Shown here in pieces: positions 14,074 through 25,337 of a stretch of 64,000 bases of DNA. The stretch is from Podocnemis expansa (Eukaryota; Chordata; Testudines; Podocnemididae). The stretch's first letter is position 1. Each line of letters begins with the position of its first letter. The stretch is from NCBI GenBank assembly GCA_007922195.1, contig ML681981.1, forward strand, positions 16,367,089 through 16,431,088, written 5' to 3'. A program made the position numbers and the translations under genes. The notes under the pieces were generated by a model. That model was not told the origin of the DNA and searched no databases. It saw only the letters and a program-made list of their open reading frames with translations.

Positions 14074-14520
14074 CAGTGGCAGATTAGGGGCCCCTCAGCC
14101 TCCTGCACTGATGGGGCCCCACTTGGGACCTCGCCTGCCATCGCCTGGGGCCAGAGCCCCCCTCCAGTCTATGGCCCTGCTGTCTGTGGGAGGGCCAGTG
14201 CCTGAGGGGGCTCAGACCAGGCTGTCCCCAGCTAAGCTGATCAGCCCACCAGAGGGGCAAGGGCAACTCTATTCTATTCTAACTGGTGCACCTGGGGCAG
14301 CTTTGCGTTGGAGGCTGTGCTATACTGCACAGCATAACAGCTGGCTCCGCCCTCAGGGGTAGACCGGTGTAGCTGGCCCGGGGTGAGGCAGGAGAGCAAT
14401 GCAGAGCCTGACCTCTGACCAAAGTGGCTCCGCTCCCTCCAGCTCCAAACAGCAGTGCCCCTCCCCACATTGTGTGGGTGTCTGAGTGCAGGCCCTTTAG
14501 GCCCATGTGCTAATCCGCTG
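14074..14520. mobile_element. GC-rich hAT-like element
   Basis: Starts CAGTGGCAGATTAG and ends CTAATCCGCTG, which are imperfect inverted repeats. The GC-rich interior contrasts sharply with its AT-rich surroundings. Both flanks contain CCTAG but no clean 8-bp duplication remains. Overlapping 60-83 aa frames inside are not genes. Confidence 0.6.
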
Positions 14521-15589
14521 ACGCCTAGAAGCTATAGAAGGAAGGGGAATAATCAGGAAGGGACAGAGTAAGCAGAAAATATATAAACTTTTATAACTAT
14601 TTCTGCCAAGCTATTTCAGATCATCATGCGTATGATGCTTCATCATACACATCAGTTCTGACCTTCTACAACTTTGCCAACATTATTGATCTAGTATAAT
14701 TTCATGGATGTCTTTTCTTTTACAAGTCATAAATAGATATCTAGACTGTAGGTTATGCACTGTTAATGAAATCTAACTAAAATAATTATATAGCTTTGTT
14801 GTTTCTTATTCAAAAGCTTTATGGCACAGTTTTCATCTTGTGTAACAATTGTTTTGAAATCTGATGGACTTCTGTTAACAGCCCCCTCTAGGAGTCAGTG
14901 TCCTGTATAAAGGAGGGAAAAAAATGAAAAATTAAACATTGATTGAATGAAGGGAAATTATATAACATTAATTTTCACACTGATTTCTACTTTGTAAACA
15001 GCAAGAGTGTATTTGCTTGACTCATCTTTAAAATAGAAATATGATTGTTTTAGTGTTGTGTATCTTAGGAAATTATGCAGGTTTTAGTTAAGTGGGGGAA
15101 CTATGCAACGAGAATGGATTCTGAAGTTAAAGCTCTTTAGAAATTGTCCACATTTTGAAAAGCCAGTTGAAACTGTATCATTCTGATTTAACATAAAAGC
15201 AGCCAAAAAATTTAAACTGCTGCATACTCTTTTGAAATAGCATTTTAAACATTGACCATAACCCAAAGTTGGTTCCCGAAAAGTATATGGGAAACCAACT
15301 CCAGGCAAGAAGTCAGAGAGGCTCACAAAATGTCCGGCCCCCCTAAAACAATATGTTTGCAAAAAGGACTTACTTGTAAAGTGTTGTGGGTTTTTTTTTT
15401 GCCATTCATTCTTAATATTATAGAGACCATCAGCATGTGAAAAAGCTGAGACTGCGGAAATAGCTGAGTGGTACTAATCAACAAAAGAAAATGATAAAAG
15501 CTGGATCCATCTGCATTTTGCAACATCTTGCCTATTTTCAATCACAAGTACAATTTTCAAATCATTCTTTCAAAATGGGGAGCAAGGCT
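14521..15589. other. AT-rich non-coding DNA
   Basis: No gene seen. A small hairpin (GTTGGTTCCC paired with GGGAAACCAAC) lies at about 15270-15300, within a non-coding frame. Confidence 0.5.
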
Positions 15590-16345
15590 TGCCATTTTTG
15601 CTGCCTAGAAGAATTTGGGCACTGATACATTCTAGCATATGAGAGCTACAAACACCCATTTCTGGCACCCTGCAACTATTGTCTCCCAATTCTTGGCTCT
15701 CTTCCCCCCAAATTCTAATGCCTGAAAGGCACATCTGCTCTAGATGTAACCACTTTTACTGCACTGAAATACCCGCCCCCCAAAAAAACCCCAAAAAAAC
15801 AAAAAAACCAAAAACAACTTGAACTACAGTGTATGAATGCTGTAGAAAACACATCCAGCACCTGGACTGACCTGCAGCTTAGCAACTTCTGTCTTTAAAT
15901 TCCCAAATTTGTAATGGCCAGAGAACACAAGCTGAGCAAATACAGCCAGTGCATGGGCTCTGCTGGATCCTACCATTTTTTGGCACCAAGCCTGCAACTT
16001 GTATTTCCCAAATGTGTGACTGCTCCTACTAGGCAAGAAAATCTATGCTGCCAAACATCATTTGTAAGACAAGCTAAAAAATGCATTTGGTGCCTGGGTC
16101 TTCCTGGATCCAGAAAATGTTTGGTAACAAACTTCTAAAAGTCTATGGTTTAAATAGAAACCAAATGTGTCTGCTCCTATTCCTTTATAAAAATCTGGAC
16201 ATTGACACATTCTGGCACATGAGCCTATGACAAATCCAAATATGATTTGAGACCTGAATCCAGCAGGGTATGGCCAGTTTTTTCACTTGCATCCGTAAAG
16301 TTTCACTCTCTAGATAAAAAAGAAAATGTAGCCATATTTTTAGAG
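15590..16345 (+). repeat. Diverged tandem array, unit about 145 bp
   Basis: A phrase of the form CTGGATCC - TTTTGGCACCAA - CTGCAACTT - TTTCCCAAATGTGT - CTGCTCCT recurs near 15653, 15852, 15955, 16095 and 16255. A second phrase, ACTGATACATTCT/ATTGACACATTCTGGCA, recurs at about 15617 and 16198. Copies are heavily diverged. The family was not recognised. Confidence 0.55.
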
Positions 16346-16970
16346 GTGCTTTTTCCTTTCTTCTTGGGTCAATGTATCAGTATCCAGATGTTTCTAGTGA
16401 AGTAGAGCAGCTATGCTTGTGTGTCGTTTAGATTATACTGCATGGAGATTTATGACCAAAAGGGTTTGTTACTTTTCCACTGTACAGCGGAAATTGGCAA
16501 GATCAAAGTACTAGGTTCTTTGCACTGTTGTGCTGGAATGTGGTTGGGTCTGGACTTTCTTATTGCAGTTAAATGATGTTTTCTCTCTTGATGCTGTGAA
16601 ATATGAAGAATAAAAACTGACTGTATCTGGCTGGATCCAGGTACTGGAATCAGTTGTTATGCTCTTATTTTATTGGAATGCATCAGGGTCTAGAAACTTT
16701 TGTGTGCTGGGCAGCTATGCTTGTTCTTTATTCATGTAGTGGAGTTTTGGGGCTTGCTGCTTAAAACTAGCAGGCTCCACCAGGATTCAAGTGACAGTCT
16801 TTTTTTTTTTTTTTTAAGCATCCATGCACCAGGATATGCCACGGTGCACAGTTGGGGGAGGGAGATGTGCAGTAGGACAGGCTATGCCACATCTATTCTC
16901 AGTGGCAGACAGACTGACCCGGGGGGGGTGGGGAGGGATCTTGTCCCCAGGAGCTGGCCTGGAAGGGGGC
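16346..16970. other. Non-coding DNA, ending in a poly-T tract and GC-rich sequence
   Basis: AT-rich to about 16800, then a T run at 16800-16816, followed by GC-rich DNA leading into the tandem repeat. No gene seen. Confidence 0.5.
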
Positions 16971-17307
16971 AATGACACTGATGTGTCAGTAAATATCCTC
17001 CTCTGGGCAGCTGAACAAGTGACCACAGCACTGGAGCAAGAGCCCTTTCCCTCTGCCTGTCTGGCTCATCTCAGGCAGCAGGAGAGAGGAGGAGGTATTC
17101 CCTTAGGAGCAAAATAGTAAGTGAGGGAGGTGAGGAATTCTTGGACCCAGTCCTAAGTGTGCAGTAGGGGCTGGCCTGGATTCCCTGGAACAGGCTGCTC
17201 AGAAGTGAGAGATGGGGTGCTGGCCCCAGTCTCCCACTGCACTGAGGTAGAAAGCTGCTTCCAGACCTGGAGAAGGAGAAGGGAGGGCAAGGCTGGGAGC
17301 TGCGATC

Positions 17308-17468
17308 CCAGGGGCATTGCTAGTGCCGGGCTTACAGGGCTTGAGTCCCAGGGCCTGAGCCCCGGGTCCGCTGTCGGGCCGCCCGTGGTGGCAGTTCCAG
17401 TGGTAGCAGCACGAGCTGTGAGTCCCAGTGCGCTGAGCCCTGAGTCTTTTCCCAGGTCAGTGGCACTT
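17308..17468. mobile_element. Probable hAT fragment inside the tandem repeat
   Basis: The copies at 18.4 and 26.2 kb run directly from AAGGCTGGG into the TCTGGCC landmark. Here about 160 extra bases intervene, beginning with AGGGGCATTGCTAGTGCC. That resembles the ends of the hAT element at 37472-37921. The right border and target duplication are unclear. Confidence 0.4.
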
Positions 17469-17496
17469 CTGCGGGACCCCCTTCTCTGGCCACTTA

Positions 17497-17851
17497 GGCT
17501 ATGTCTACACCTAAAAGCTTAGTTCAGACTTGCTTAGTCCAAACTAAGTAGTTGGAAACTAGATCAAACTAACTGCATTTTTTTAGTTCAAACTAGCTTT
17601 TAGTTCAAACTAAAAAAGCATGGCTAACTCAAACTAAAAAAATACTGTTAGTTTGAACTGACCACATCATGCTAGTTCAAAATGAATTTTGAAATAAGTT
17701 TGAACTAAGCAGTTTCTTTGGACTAAACTTTGCTTAGTTCGAACTAAAAAATGTTTAGTTCGAACTAGGCACAGCCTAGTGTAGATAGAGCTCAAATTAG
17801 TTTGAATTAAGGCTCCTTAATTCAAACTAAATTGCTAATGTAGACATAGCC
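17497..17851. mobile_element. PIF-Harbinger-type MITE built of palindromic subrepeats
   Basis: Ends GGCTATGTCTACAC and GTAGACATAGCC are inverted repeats, flanked by TTA on both sides (17494-17496 and 17852-17854). A 3-bp TTA duplication is the PIF-Harbinger signature. The interior is almost entirely iterations of the palindrome TAGTTCGAACTA and variants such as TAGTTCAAACTA. There is no coding capacity. It sits in copy 1 of the tandem repeat, and the equivalent site in copy 2 (about 18437-18455) is empty. Confidence 0.85.
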
Positions 17852-17929
17852 TTAGAGCTGAACATAGGGGATCCAACCCCAGCTGAGCTGCACTGAGGAC
17901 TTCTCAATTCCCTAATCTACATGGCTGAA

Positions 17930-18175
17930 GAAGTCTCAAAGGGATTCCAGTTCTTTCAGAATTGCACCTGTTGTTAAGTAAGGGAGGTGGGGAGGGAAGG
18001 GAGCCAGTCAGGGGGACTCTGCATCTTGTGGGGGTGCAGGCTAAGGGGTACGATAGATGTAACCTGAAGAGGTTGTGGCTGCTGCTGCCCCTATTTTAGT
18101 CTCTTGTAGCTGCAGAGACTGAGCAAGTGAGGCTGAAAATCCTGCCTCCAGTGCCAGCAACTGGAAAGAAGTTGG
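17930..18175 (+). repeat. GC-rich tandem repeat, copy 1, segment b
   Basis: Begins with AAGGGATTCCAGTTCTTTCAGAATTG and includes GGCTAAGG - TAGATGTAACCTG - GAGACTGAGCAAGTGAGGCTGAAAA. It matches 18655-18960 and 26277-26590. Confidence 0.7.
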
Positions 18176-18650
18176 GGAGAAGCACCCCATCCCCCAAGTG
18201 TCTGGCTCTTCTCAGGAAGCAGCTCCTGCCTGGTTTTGGGGAGTGGGAAGGAGGGATTCCCTCAGAAAAAGCAAAGGTTGGGGGGGGACTCCTGCTGGGG
18301 CCGGGCATAGGTGCAGGCTAATGGCTGGCCTGGATTCCCTAGAATGGGCTGCCTAGAAGGGGTGGGGGGTGGGAGCTGCCTCCAGCCCTGAAGGAGGGGG
18401 CAAGGGAGGGCAAGGCTGGAAGATGTGATTCCCTCCTCTGGCCCCCTAGAGCTGAACAAACAGGACCCACCCTCAGTCCAGCTGCAATGAGGGCTTCCAA
18501 GTTCCCTAATCTACCTGGCCAGGGATTTCCCTAACACCCCCTCCCATGCTCCCCTGAATTTCCCAACACCCCCCCCCCAAGTGCTAGTACCAAGTTAGTG
18601 AGCACCCCCTCTGATTTCAAGTCCTGGGGAGAATACTGTACCTGGCTGGA
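18175..18650 (+). repeat. GC-rich tandem repeat, copy 2, segment a
   Basis: Matches copy 1 segment a without the two insertions: TGTCTGGCTCTTCTCAGGAAGC, GGCTGGCCTGGATTCCCTAGA and GGGAGGGCAAGGCTGGAAGA are shared, then CCTCTGGCCCCCTAGAGCTGAAC at about 18437. That last stretch is the unoccupied counterpart of the Harbinger-type insertion site. Confidence 0.7.
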
Positions 18651-19010
18651 CAATTCTCAAAGGGATTCCCATTCTCTGAGAATTGCAATGTTGTAAGGGA
18701 GAGTGGGGACGGGAGAGGGCTTGTGGGGTCCAGAGTGCAGACTAAGGGCTATAGATGTAACCTGCTGGAATGGGGGAATGGGGGCTGCTCCCCCCCAACT
18801 CCTGCTGCAGAGTCTGAGGCAGTGTGGCTGGAAACCTGCCTCCAACAGCAGTGAAATCAGGGAGAAGGGGGCAGGCCCTCCTTGCAAGTCTAGCTCAGCT
18901 CTCCTGTTATTTCTCTGCACCATGGCATGCAGTGGGTATGTTCACTGCTTTGTGGCAGTGAAGAGATAACAGAGCAGCACAGCTCCCTATCTTAATCCCC
19001 CACCCCCCAG
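18650..19010 (+). repeat. GC-rich tandem repeat, copy 2, segment b
   Basis: Begins with TCAAAGGGATTCCCATTCTC and includes GCAGACTAAGGGCTATAGATGTAACCTG. It ends with ATGGCATGCAGTGGG, found also as ATGGCACGCAGTGGG at about 26540. It closes the tandem dimer. Confidence 0.7.
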
Positions 19011-19260
19011 CTTACATCCTTCTCTGCATGGCACCTCCATGCTCTCCAGTGTGGTGTTACCAACTTGCCCATCAACTTGGGGTCTGCTCATTTATTAGGG
19101 TTACTTCCTCTGCGGAGGGGGGCTTCAATTCTATTAGTGTACTGCTTGCGTCACTTGTGTCTCTGTGTGGAGCTTATTTCTCCCTTCTGTAAATCCCTCC
19201 CAATGGAACCACCCTTGCAGGACCTAAATTTCCCAAGACTAGATTCCTAAGTGCGACTGA

Positions 19261-19500
19261 GTGGACCAGGTCTATGAGCACTCTCAGCTGACCCCTTATG
19301 TGTCCCTGAACTCAGCAGGCCGGGTTACACAGCACTATTCTGCTGCTACCCTTATGTGCCCCTGTACTGCACCGGACTAGACTGGAGTATGCATCTGAGC
19401 AGGCTGGGTTAAAACAGCACTTTCAGCTGCCACCCTTATGTGCCCCTGGACTCCACTGGCTGGGTCAGAGCAGCACTTTCAGCTGTCACCCTTATATGCC
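19261..19500 (+). repeat. Short tandem array, four units of about 50-57 bp
   Basis: Units near 19261, 19314, 19399 and 19453 share GGCTGGGTTA - CAGCACTTTCAGCTG - CACCCTTATGTGCCCCTG. About 28 unrelated bases separate units 2 and 3. No known family assigned. Confidence 0.75.
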
Positions 19501-20880
19501 ACAGGTTCAGCATGCTGGTAACCCCTTAATGAGCAAACCTTACAAGGAATTGGGCATCACAGGGATCTTTTGCTAGGTAAAAGGAGCGTTGCTGCAGAGC
19601 AATACTGAGGAAGTTTGGTAACCAGCTTGATTAGGAAAGTTACTTTATTGCCAGGTACATAAAGCTTATGAATAATTATAAAGGAAAAAAATGCCCAAAC
19701 AGTTACAATACTGATAACCATACAAAAGAGGAAAATGATCAAACAGTTACAATATTACCCCGTTTCAGTTATAGTATTGGGGAAAGCTAGCCCAAGTGGA
19801 TTACAAAAGATCAGGTTTAGAGGGTTATAGTTGGACTAGGTTAAAAACAGAGAAGCAAGGGGGAGAATGTCTCATCACTCAGTGCAGCTCTAAGGTAACC
19901 AGGAACCAGGCTGTTCAGCTTAGGGTCTGGAGTGCTGGAGACAGGCAGAACCTCCACCATGATCAGCAAGGAGAAGGTGAAGTCCCAGTGGACCTGAGGC
20001 AGCTTGTAGGTCCAGGCAACAGATCAGGCATTAGAACAGATTCTCTAACTGACTAACCTGGGTAGGGATTTTTGTAAGGAAGAAACAATGGTTTAAGGTG
20101 GAACACTAGGTTGTTTTGGGGTAAATAATGACTTAAGGGAGTATACCAGAGGTGTTCCGTTTAGATGGACAATAGGAGCTGATCGTTCCTGGTGATGGGT
20201 GGCATTCCTCTGAGGGAGCTTACAATGCAATCAGGCAGATTCAGTATGTTGGATATCAATTGAAGATCTATTGACTAGAATTGGTCTGATAACTGCTGGA
20301 CTGGGTGTGTGCAGACATGAGTTCCTTTGTCTCAGGAGCAGGGATCCCCCATCATGCAGTGCTTCTCAGCTTTGCCAGTCCCAGAGTTCAGTGCAACTCC
20401 TGCCTTGGAGCTTGGTTCTCCATTCAGTATGCTAATTCTGGTTCCATCCTTGATGCAAATGAAGTTTCTGCTGTCCATTCAGTGTGCTAATGGTTCACAG
20501 CTTCCATGTAGATGAGGCTAGAGGAGTTGGCCTACTTCCAGCACCCTTGTTCAAAGGGGTTTTAGGTGTGTCTTTCACTGCCTTTCATTGTTTCTGGTTC
20601 AAGCAGAGGCCAAAGGTGATGGGGTGGGGGGTGAGTTTCAGTGGCTGGTTACTATGTCCTGATTCTCCAAGAACACAGAGCTACCAAGTAACAGTGCGGT
20701 GTAGAAATTTCACATGAAATGGAAATTTTGGAAACATGGAGATGTTTCTGAAGGGAAATGTGTTCCTTGGTACCATGCCAGCTGCTGACTAAAATTGAAG
20801 TTGTCAGTTCCAATCAGCAGCTGCCAAGGTAACAGGCGGGGGCAGCCTAGCCACGTGGACTACAGTGGATTATCCTGGTT
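19501..20880. other. Non-coding DNA
   Basis: No gene or confident repeat identified. CAAACAGTTACAATA recurs at about 19697 and 19740. Confidence 0.45.
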
Positions 20881-20914
20881 CAGCCTGTTCAGCCCTATAC
20901 ATACACACATGTCC

Positions 20915-21010
20915 CTTGCCCTGCCAGGTTGTAATACAACATCTTTACATGCAGAAGGTCCTGGGTTCAAACCCCAGGGGGTTGGACTAGATGATCTCAT
21001 GAGGTCCCTT
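20915..21010 (+). mobile_element. tRNA-derived SINE with CR1-like tail
   Basis: GGTTCAAACCC at about 20966 matches a pol III B box within a tRNA-like T-arm context (CTGGGTTCAAACCCCAG). It is followed directly by GGACTAGATGATCTCATGAG and TCCCTTCCAACCCTATGAT, the typical CR1 3' tail. A tRNA-like head joined to a CR1 tail is the known structure of turtle pol III SINEs. The A box is degenerate, so this is a decayed copy and not a tRNA gene. Confidence 0.6.
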
Positions 21011-21781
21011 CCAACCCTATGATTTGACTCAATTCAATCTCCTTCATACCCAGCTGCATTAAGAACCATAACAGGAGCAATCATTCAATTCTCATGTTCT
21101 CTACAAATGAGTGCAGGAGCAGGCAGTTTCTCCTTAAAAGGTCACAGACCATGTCAGGAGAATATACAAAAAAAGTTTCCCTGTCTGACAAGGCACATCA
21201 TTCCCTAACTCTAACAGGTTCATGTTGCTGAATAGCAGGAGCCAAGAAGCTCCGCAAATAGGAGTGGGAGTGAAGGTGATAGATCAAACCATCCCTGGGA
21301 CTTCCAGCCAACTTGCATAGGTTCCCCATGCACTGAGGAAGTTGATGGTATCTGGGTGCCCAGCTGGCACATGGCTCCACACCCAGCTGTGAGATGCCAC
21401 CCTGCTGACCCACACCAGACACATCTAGTGCTGTGGCTCTCAAGATTTGTAAATAGATCCCACCCCTCCTGTGAACTTTGCTCTGAAGCTTGCTTTCCTC
21501 ACAACCTTCTGAGTGGCAGCATGAGAGTGGGGAGCAGGGAAGATGCAGTGAGGTGTCAGGAGAGCAACAGAAGTGCAGCTGGGTGGCAGACACCTGGAAA
21601 CGCAGCACAGAATCTGCAATTTCCCATGCTGTTCCTGCCCTAGGCCAAATGCCTAGCCATGCTGCAGGGTGGGAAATTTAAAAAGGTTCCAGCCTGGTCC
21701 CAGCTTACAGGTGCTTGCAAACTAGGTGGGGGGAAGTTAGGGGACTCATGAGGCAAACAAGTCCATTTCACTGAGGATGGG
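21011..21781. other. Non-coding DNA of mixed composition
   Basis: No exon recognised. Overlapping frames at 21198-21681 on both strands have no domain or family resemblance I can name. Confidence 0.45.
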
Positions 21782-21874
21782 AAAAGCAAGAAGGATCCAC
21801 CCCAGAAAGAAAAGAACAAAATACAAGATGGAAGCCATATTTTATCACCAGCCATTTAAAATGATCACACAGGA
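21782..21874 (+). repeat. Duplicated segment, copy 1, with core in one orientation
   Basis: 21782-21821 is identical to 22537-22576 over 40 bp. 21864-21874 equals 22619-22629 in the same orientation. Between them, ATCACCAGCCATTTA (21844-21858) appears inverted in copy 2. Confidence 0.8.
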
Positions 21875-22536
21875 GCTCTGAGGAAGCAAGACACAGGAGG
21901 TTCCATAGATTTTCTTGAGAGTCAGCAAATATAAAAGATGGGTAAAAGATAAAAATTTACCCAGTACCTGTGGGATAATGGGCAGGCAATACAAATTGTC
22001 ACCTACTAACCCTGGGATGGGCAGGAGCAATTGAAACATCAAGAGATTAGGTTAATAACACAGTATAATCTTTGACTCCCCTCCGCCCCCGGACTGATTT
22101 TTCATCTCTTGAAACTCGCAATACAGTATAAGTTAATATCACATATTTCTTCTCCTTAACGGTAATTCATCTTGCTAGTGTAGGGCCAGGCTTCTGTAGC
22201 CACAATATAGGGACACAGCTAGATAAAATGCATTGAATATACCTTTAAAGCCATCTGGTAGGCAACACTGTAACTGTTCTTTAATATTGTAACTGAAATA
22301 ACTAACTCAGTTTAACAGACATTACTAATGTTCAACAAAGCTCGATGTTGTGAATTTAGAACTCCATTTTGTATTCTTGATAAAACTTGTTTTAGGTGTA
22401 TACTCTGGAATTTCATTTAAATGTGTGAACAAGATGTGTGAATGAAGGGTGTGTGTGATGGAATCAGTCAACACCAGTCTGTCCTGATGAAATGCAAGTA
22501 CCAATTTACTGGCTAAGCCATGCAAACAACTCCCAC
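21875..22536. other. AT-rich non-coding DNA
   Basis: No gene or repeat recognised between the two copies of the duplicated segment. Confidence 0.45.
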
Positions 22537-22629
22537 AAAAGCAAGAAGGATCCACCCCAGAAAGAAAAGAACAAAACACAAGGCAAAAGTCATGTCCGTA
22601 AATGGCTGGTGATCAATCATCACACAGGA
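22537..22629 (+). repeat. Duplicated segment, copy 2, with inverted core
   Basis: Same outer sequences as 21782-21874, but the core is TAAATGGCTGGTGAT (22599-22613), the exact reverse complement of the copy 1 core. It abuts the start of the minisatellite. Confidence 0.8.
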
Positions 22630-22630
22630 T

Positions 22631-23900
22631 CCCTGGCCAGGCCTGCCTGCTGGCCACCCAGTCTTGCAACCTGGACTAGTGAGAGGTGGGGGGACCCTGG
22701 CCAGGCCTGCCTGCTGCCCCTGCTCCTTGCCCCTGGGCTCGAGGAAGGGGACCCCTGCCAGACCTGCCCACTGGCCTGGGGGGCAGGGGTTTGACCCCGG
22801 GCCTGAGGTGACCACTAGCCCACCGGCCTGGGGTTTGGCCCTCGGCCAGACCTTCCTGCTGCCTGGGGTAGGGGGAGGTGACTCCTGGCCTTGTTGCCTG
22901 GACTTGGTGGGAGGGGTGTACAAACCCTGGCTCCAGCTGCTCCCCAGCATTGCTGCCTGGACTTGGGAGGTGACCCCTGGCTCAGCCTGCTTCTGCCCTC
23001 CTGAGCTTGGAGAGGGGTGGGTGATAACCCCTGACCAGGCTTTTGACCCTGCCCTTTCCACCGGGGCTGATGGTGGGAGTAAACAAACCCTGGTCTAGCC
23101 TGCCCGTTGGCCTGTTGGCATCACCACCTGTGCTGGGGGGGAGGTGTGGAGGATGCTTGGCTCAGCCTGACCACTGGCCTCATTGCCTAGGCTTGTGGTG
23201 TACACCCCCAGGCCCATGTGCCCCCCCCCAACCTTGCCACCTTGGCTGTGGAAGCGAACGACCACTGCTCGGGTCTGCCCCCTGGGGCTTACCACTTGAG
23301 CATCAGGGAGGAGGGAGCAACCCTGACCCTGACCTTGCCACTTGGGCTTAGGGGAGGTGACCCAGGGCTCAGCCTGCCTGCTGGCTCCCCAACCTCACCA
23401 CCTGGGCTTGTGGGGGTGACCCCCAACCTTACTGCCTGTGCTTATGTGGGGGAAGACCCCTAGCCTAGCTGGGCCACCCAGCTTCACCACCTGGGCTTGG
23501 GGGAGGTGACCCATGGCCCAGCCTACCTGCTGGCCGCCCCACAGCCTTGCTGCCTGGGCTAGGTGGAGATGACCCCTGGCCCATCCTAACCCTTGGCCTT
23601 GCAGCCTGGGCTGGGGAAGCAGGGGGGGATGACCCTGGCCCAGCCTGCCCTCTGGCCTCACCACTTGGCCTGGGGGGGGTCAGTCCTTGGCCCGGCCTGC
23701 CTGCCATCCTGGGGTATGTGTGGTGGTGGGGCTTCCTGGGCTGCTCATCCTCCTCTTGCCTGGCCACTAGTGTGACCTGCAGCCCAATCCCTGATCTACC
23801 TGCTGCCCCACTAGCCCAATGTGACTTGGGTCCCAGAGAGAGTCCTGGATCCCCAGCATCCCCCGTCCCCTTCCAGCCTGGCTGCTGGCCTGACCTACGG
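22631..23900 (+). repeat. Degenerate GC-rich minisatellite upstream of the PRKG1 I-beta promoter
   Basis: A phrase of the form CCTGGCC-AGCCTGCC-GCTGGCC, followed by TTGC-GCCTGGGCTTGG-GGAGGTGA, recurs roughly every 45-70 bp from 22631 to about 23620. It continues in a more decayed form to about 23.9 kb. I count around twenty recognisable units. The long open frames here on both strands (for example 22513-23061 minus) are by-products of the periodicity and GC bias. The array ends a few hundred bases before the CpG island. Confidence 0.8.
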
Positions 23901-24239
23901 CCCAGGTGGGCCTGATCCCCCGCCACCTGCCCCACAGTGGCCTGGCGAGATCCAGGGCCCATGGGGAGTCCCAGATTCCCAGTCCCCCAGCCCTCTACCC
24001 CAGCCCTGGCTTCTGGCCTGACTCAGGGCCCCTGGGGGGGCAGATCCCCAGCCAACTGCCCCCCTTGACTCAGGCTCAGGGTCCCACAGACCCCCCATAG
24101 CATGTACCTGACTCTGGTGCTAGCAGTATTTGCTGGAGGAGGAAAGGGTTAAACCTGCCTCCCCCTCCCGCTAATCCCTGAGCTGCAGGCTCTGGCGAGG
24201 GGTGGCCAGCAGCCCAGCTAGTCACGGGCAGGGCAGGGC
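23901..24239. other. GC-rich transition between minisatellite and CpG island
   Basis: Decayed minisatellite-like CCC/CTGG sequence followed by unique DNA. No gene seen. Confidence 0.45.
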
Positions 24240-24774
24240 TGAGTGAGTCTGTGTCTGCCGTGAAACCACTTGGGGCTCTGCATGGGGGACCCTGCGGTGT
24301 GGGCCCCCAAAGCGCAGGGCCCCCGGCCGCCCCGCTCCTGTGTCCGGTCCTTTCAGTGCCGGCTGCTGAACGTGTGAGCCAAGTGCTGGCCTGGCGCCGC
24401 TAGCCTGCTGCGGGGGACGGGGAAAGTCAAGCGACCCCAGCCCAACTTCCCTGGGTGGCAGCGGAGCAAAAAGCCGCTCCCACCCCTAGCCGGAGTTGCT
24501 TTGGCGGCAGCGCTGGTTTAGTTGCCTGACCGCCTGCGCCCGTGGCCTTGGCAAAAATGCAGGCTCTGGCGGGCAAAAATCTCCCTGGCGCCCCGGCTGG
24601 CCAGGGGGAGCCCGGAGGGCGGGGGGGGGAAGTCCTTCCCCTGCGAGGAGCCCCGGGCTAGGAAAGTGCCTGTGCTACGGCATCCGCAGCCGCCCCTTCT
24701 CCCTCCCTCTGGCCAGCCCAGCCTGACGCAGGCAGATCGAAATCACCCGAACAACCCAGCCTCCGGTAGCCTGC

Positions 24775-24799
24775 TGCCGAGCCGAGCCGAGCCGAGCCG
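24775..24799 (+). repeat. (CCGAG)n short tandem repeat
   Basis: About four to five copies of the pentamer CCGAG lie in the putative promoter or 5' leader, about 220-245 bp before the PRKG1 ATG. A length change here would lie in or beside the leader. Confidence 0.85.
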
Positions 24800-24821
24800 T
24801 GCCGGGGGGGCTCCGGCTGGG

Positions 24822-25337
<516 letters not shown>

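Larger units (their letters stand above)
16970..17930 (+). repeat. GC-rich tandem repeat, copy 1, segment a
   Basis: Matches the downstream copies through landmarks such as GGGCAGCTG - AGTGACC - CTGGAGCAAGAG (17006-17046), CTGGCCTGGATTCCCTGGAA (about 17170), AAGGCTGGGAGCTG (about 17290), CTTCTCTGGCCAC (about 17480) and GAGCTGAACATAGGGGAT (17855). It is broken by two insertions at about 17308-17468 and 17497-17851. Confidence 0.7.

Noticed and set aside
20950..20985. Functional tRNA gene
   Set aside because: Only the B box and T-arm are tRNA-like. The A box is degenerate and a CR1 tail follows directly, so it is a SINE.
22513..23962. Overlapping 122-182 aa frames on both strands
   Set aside because: They are by-products of the GC-rich minisatellite.
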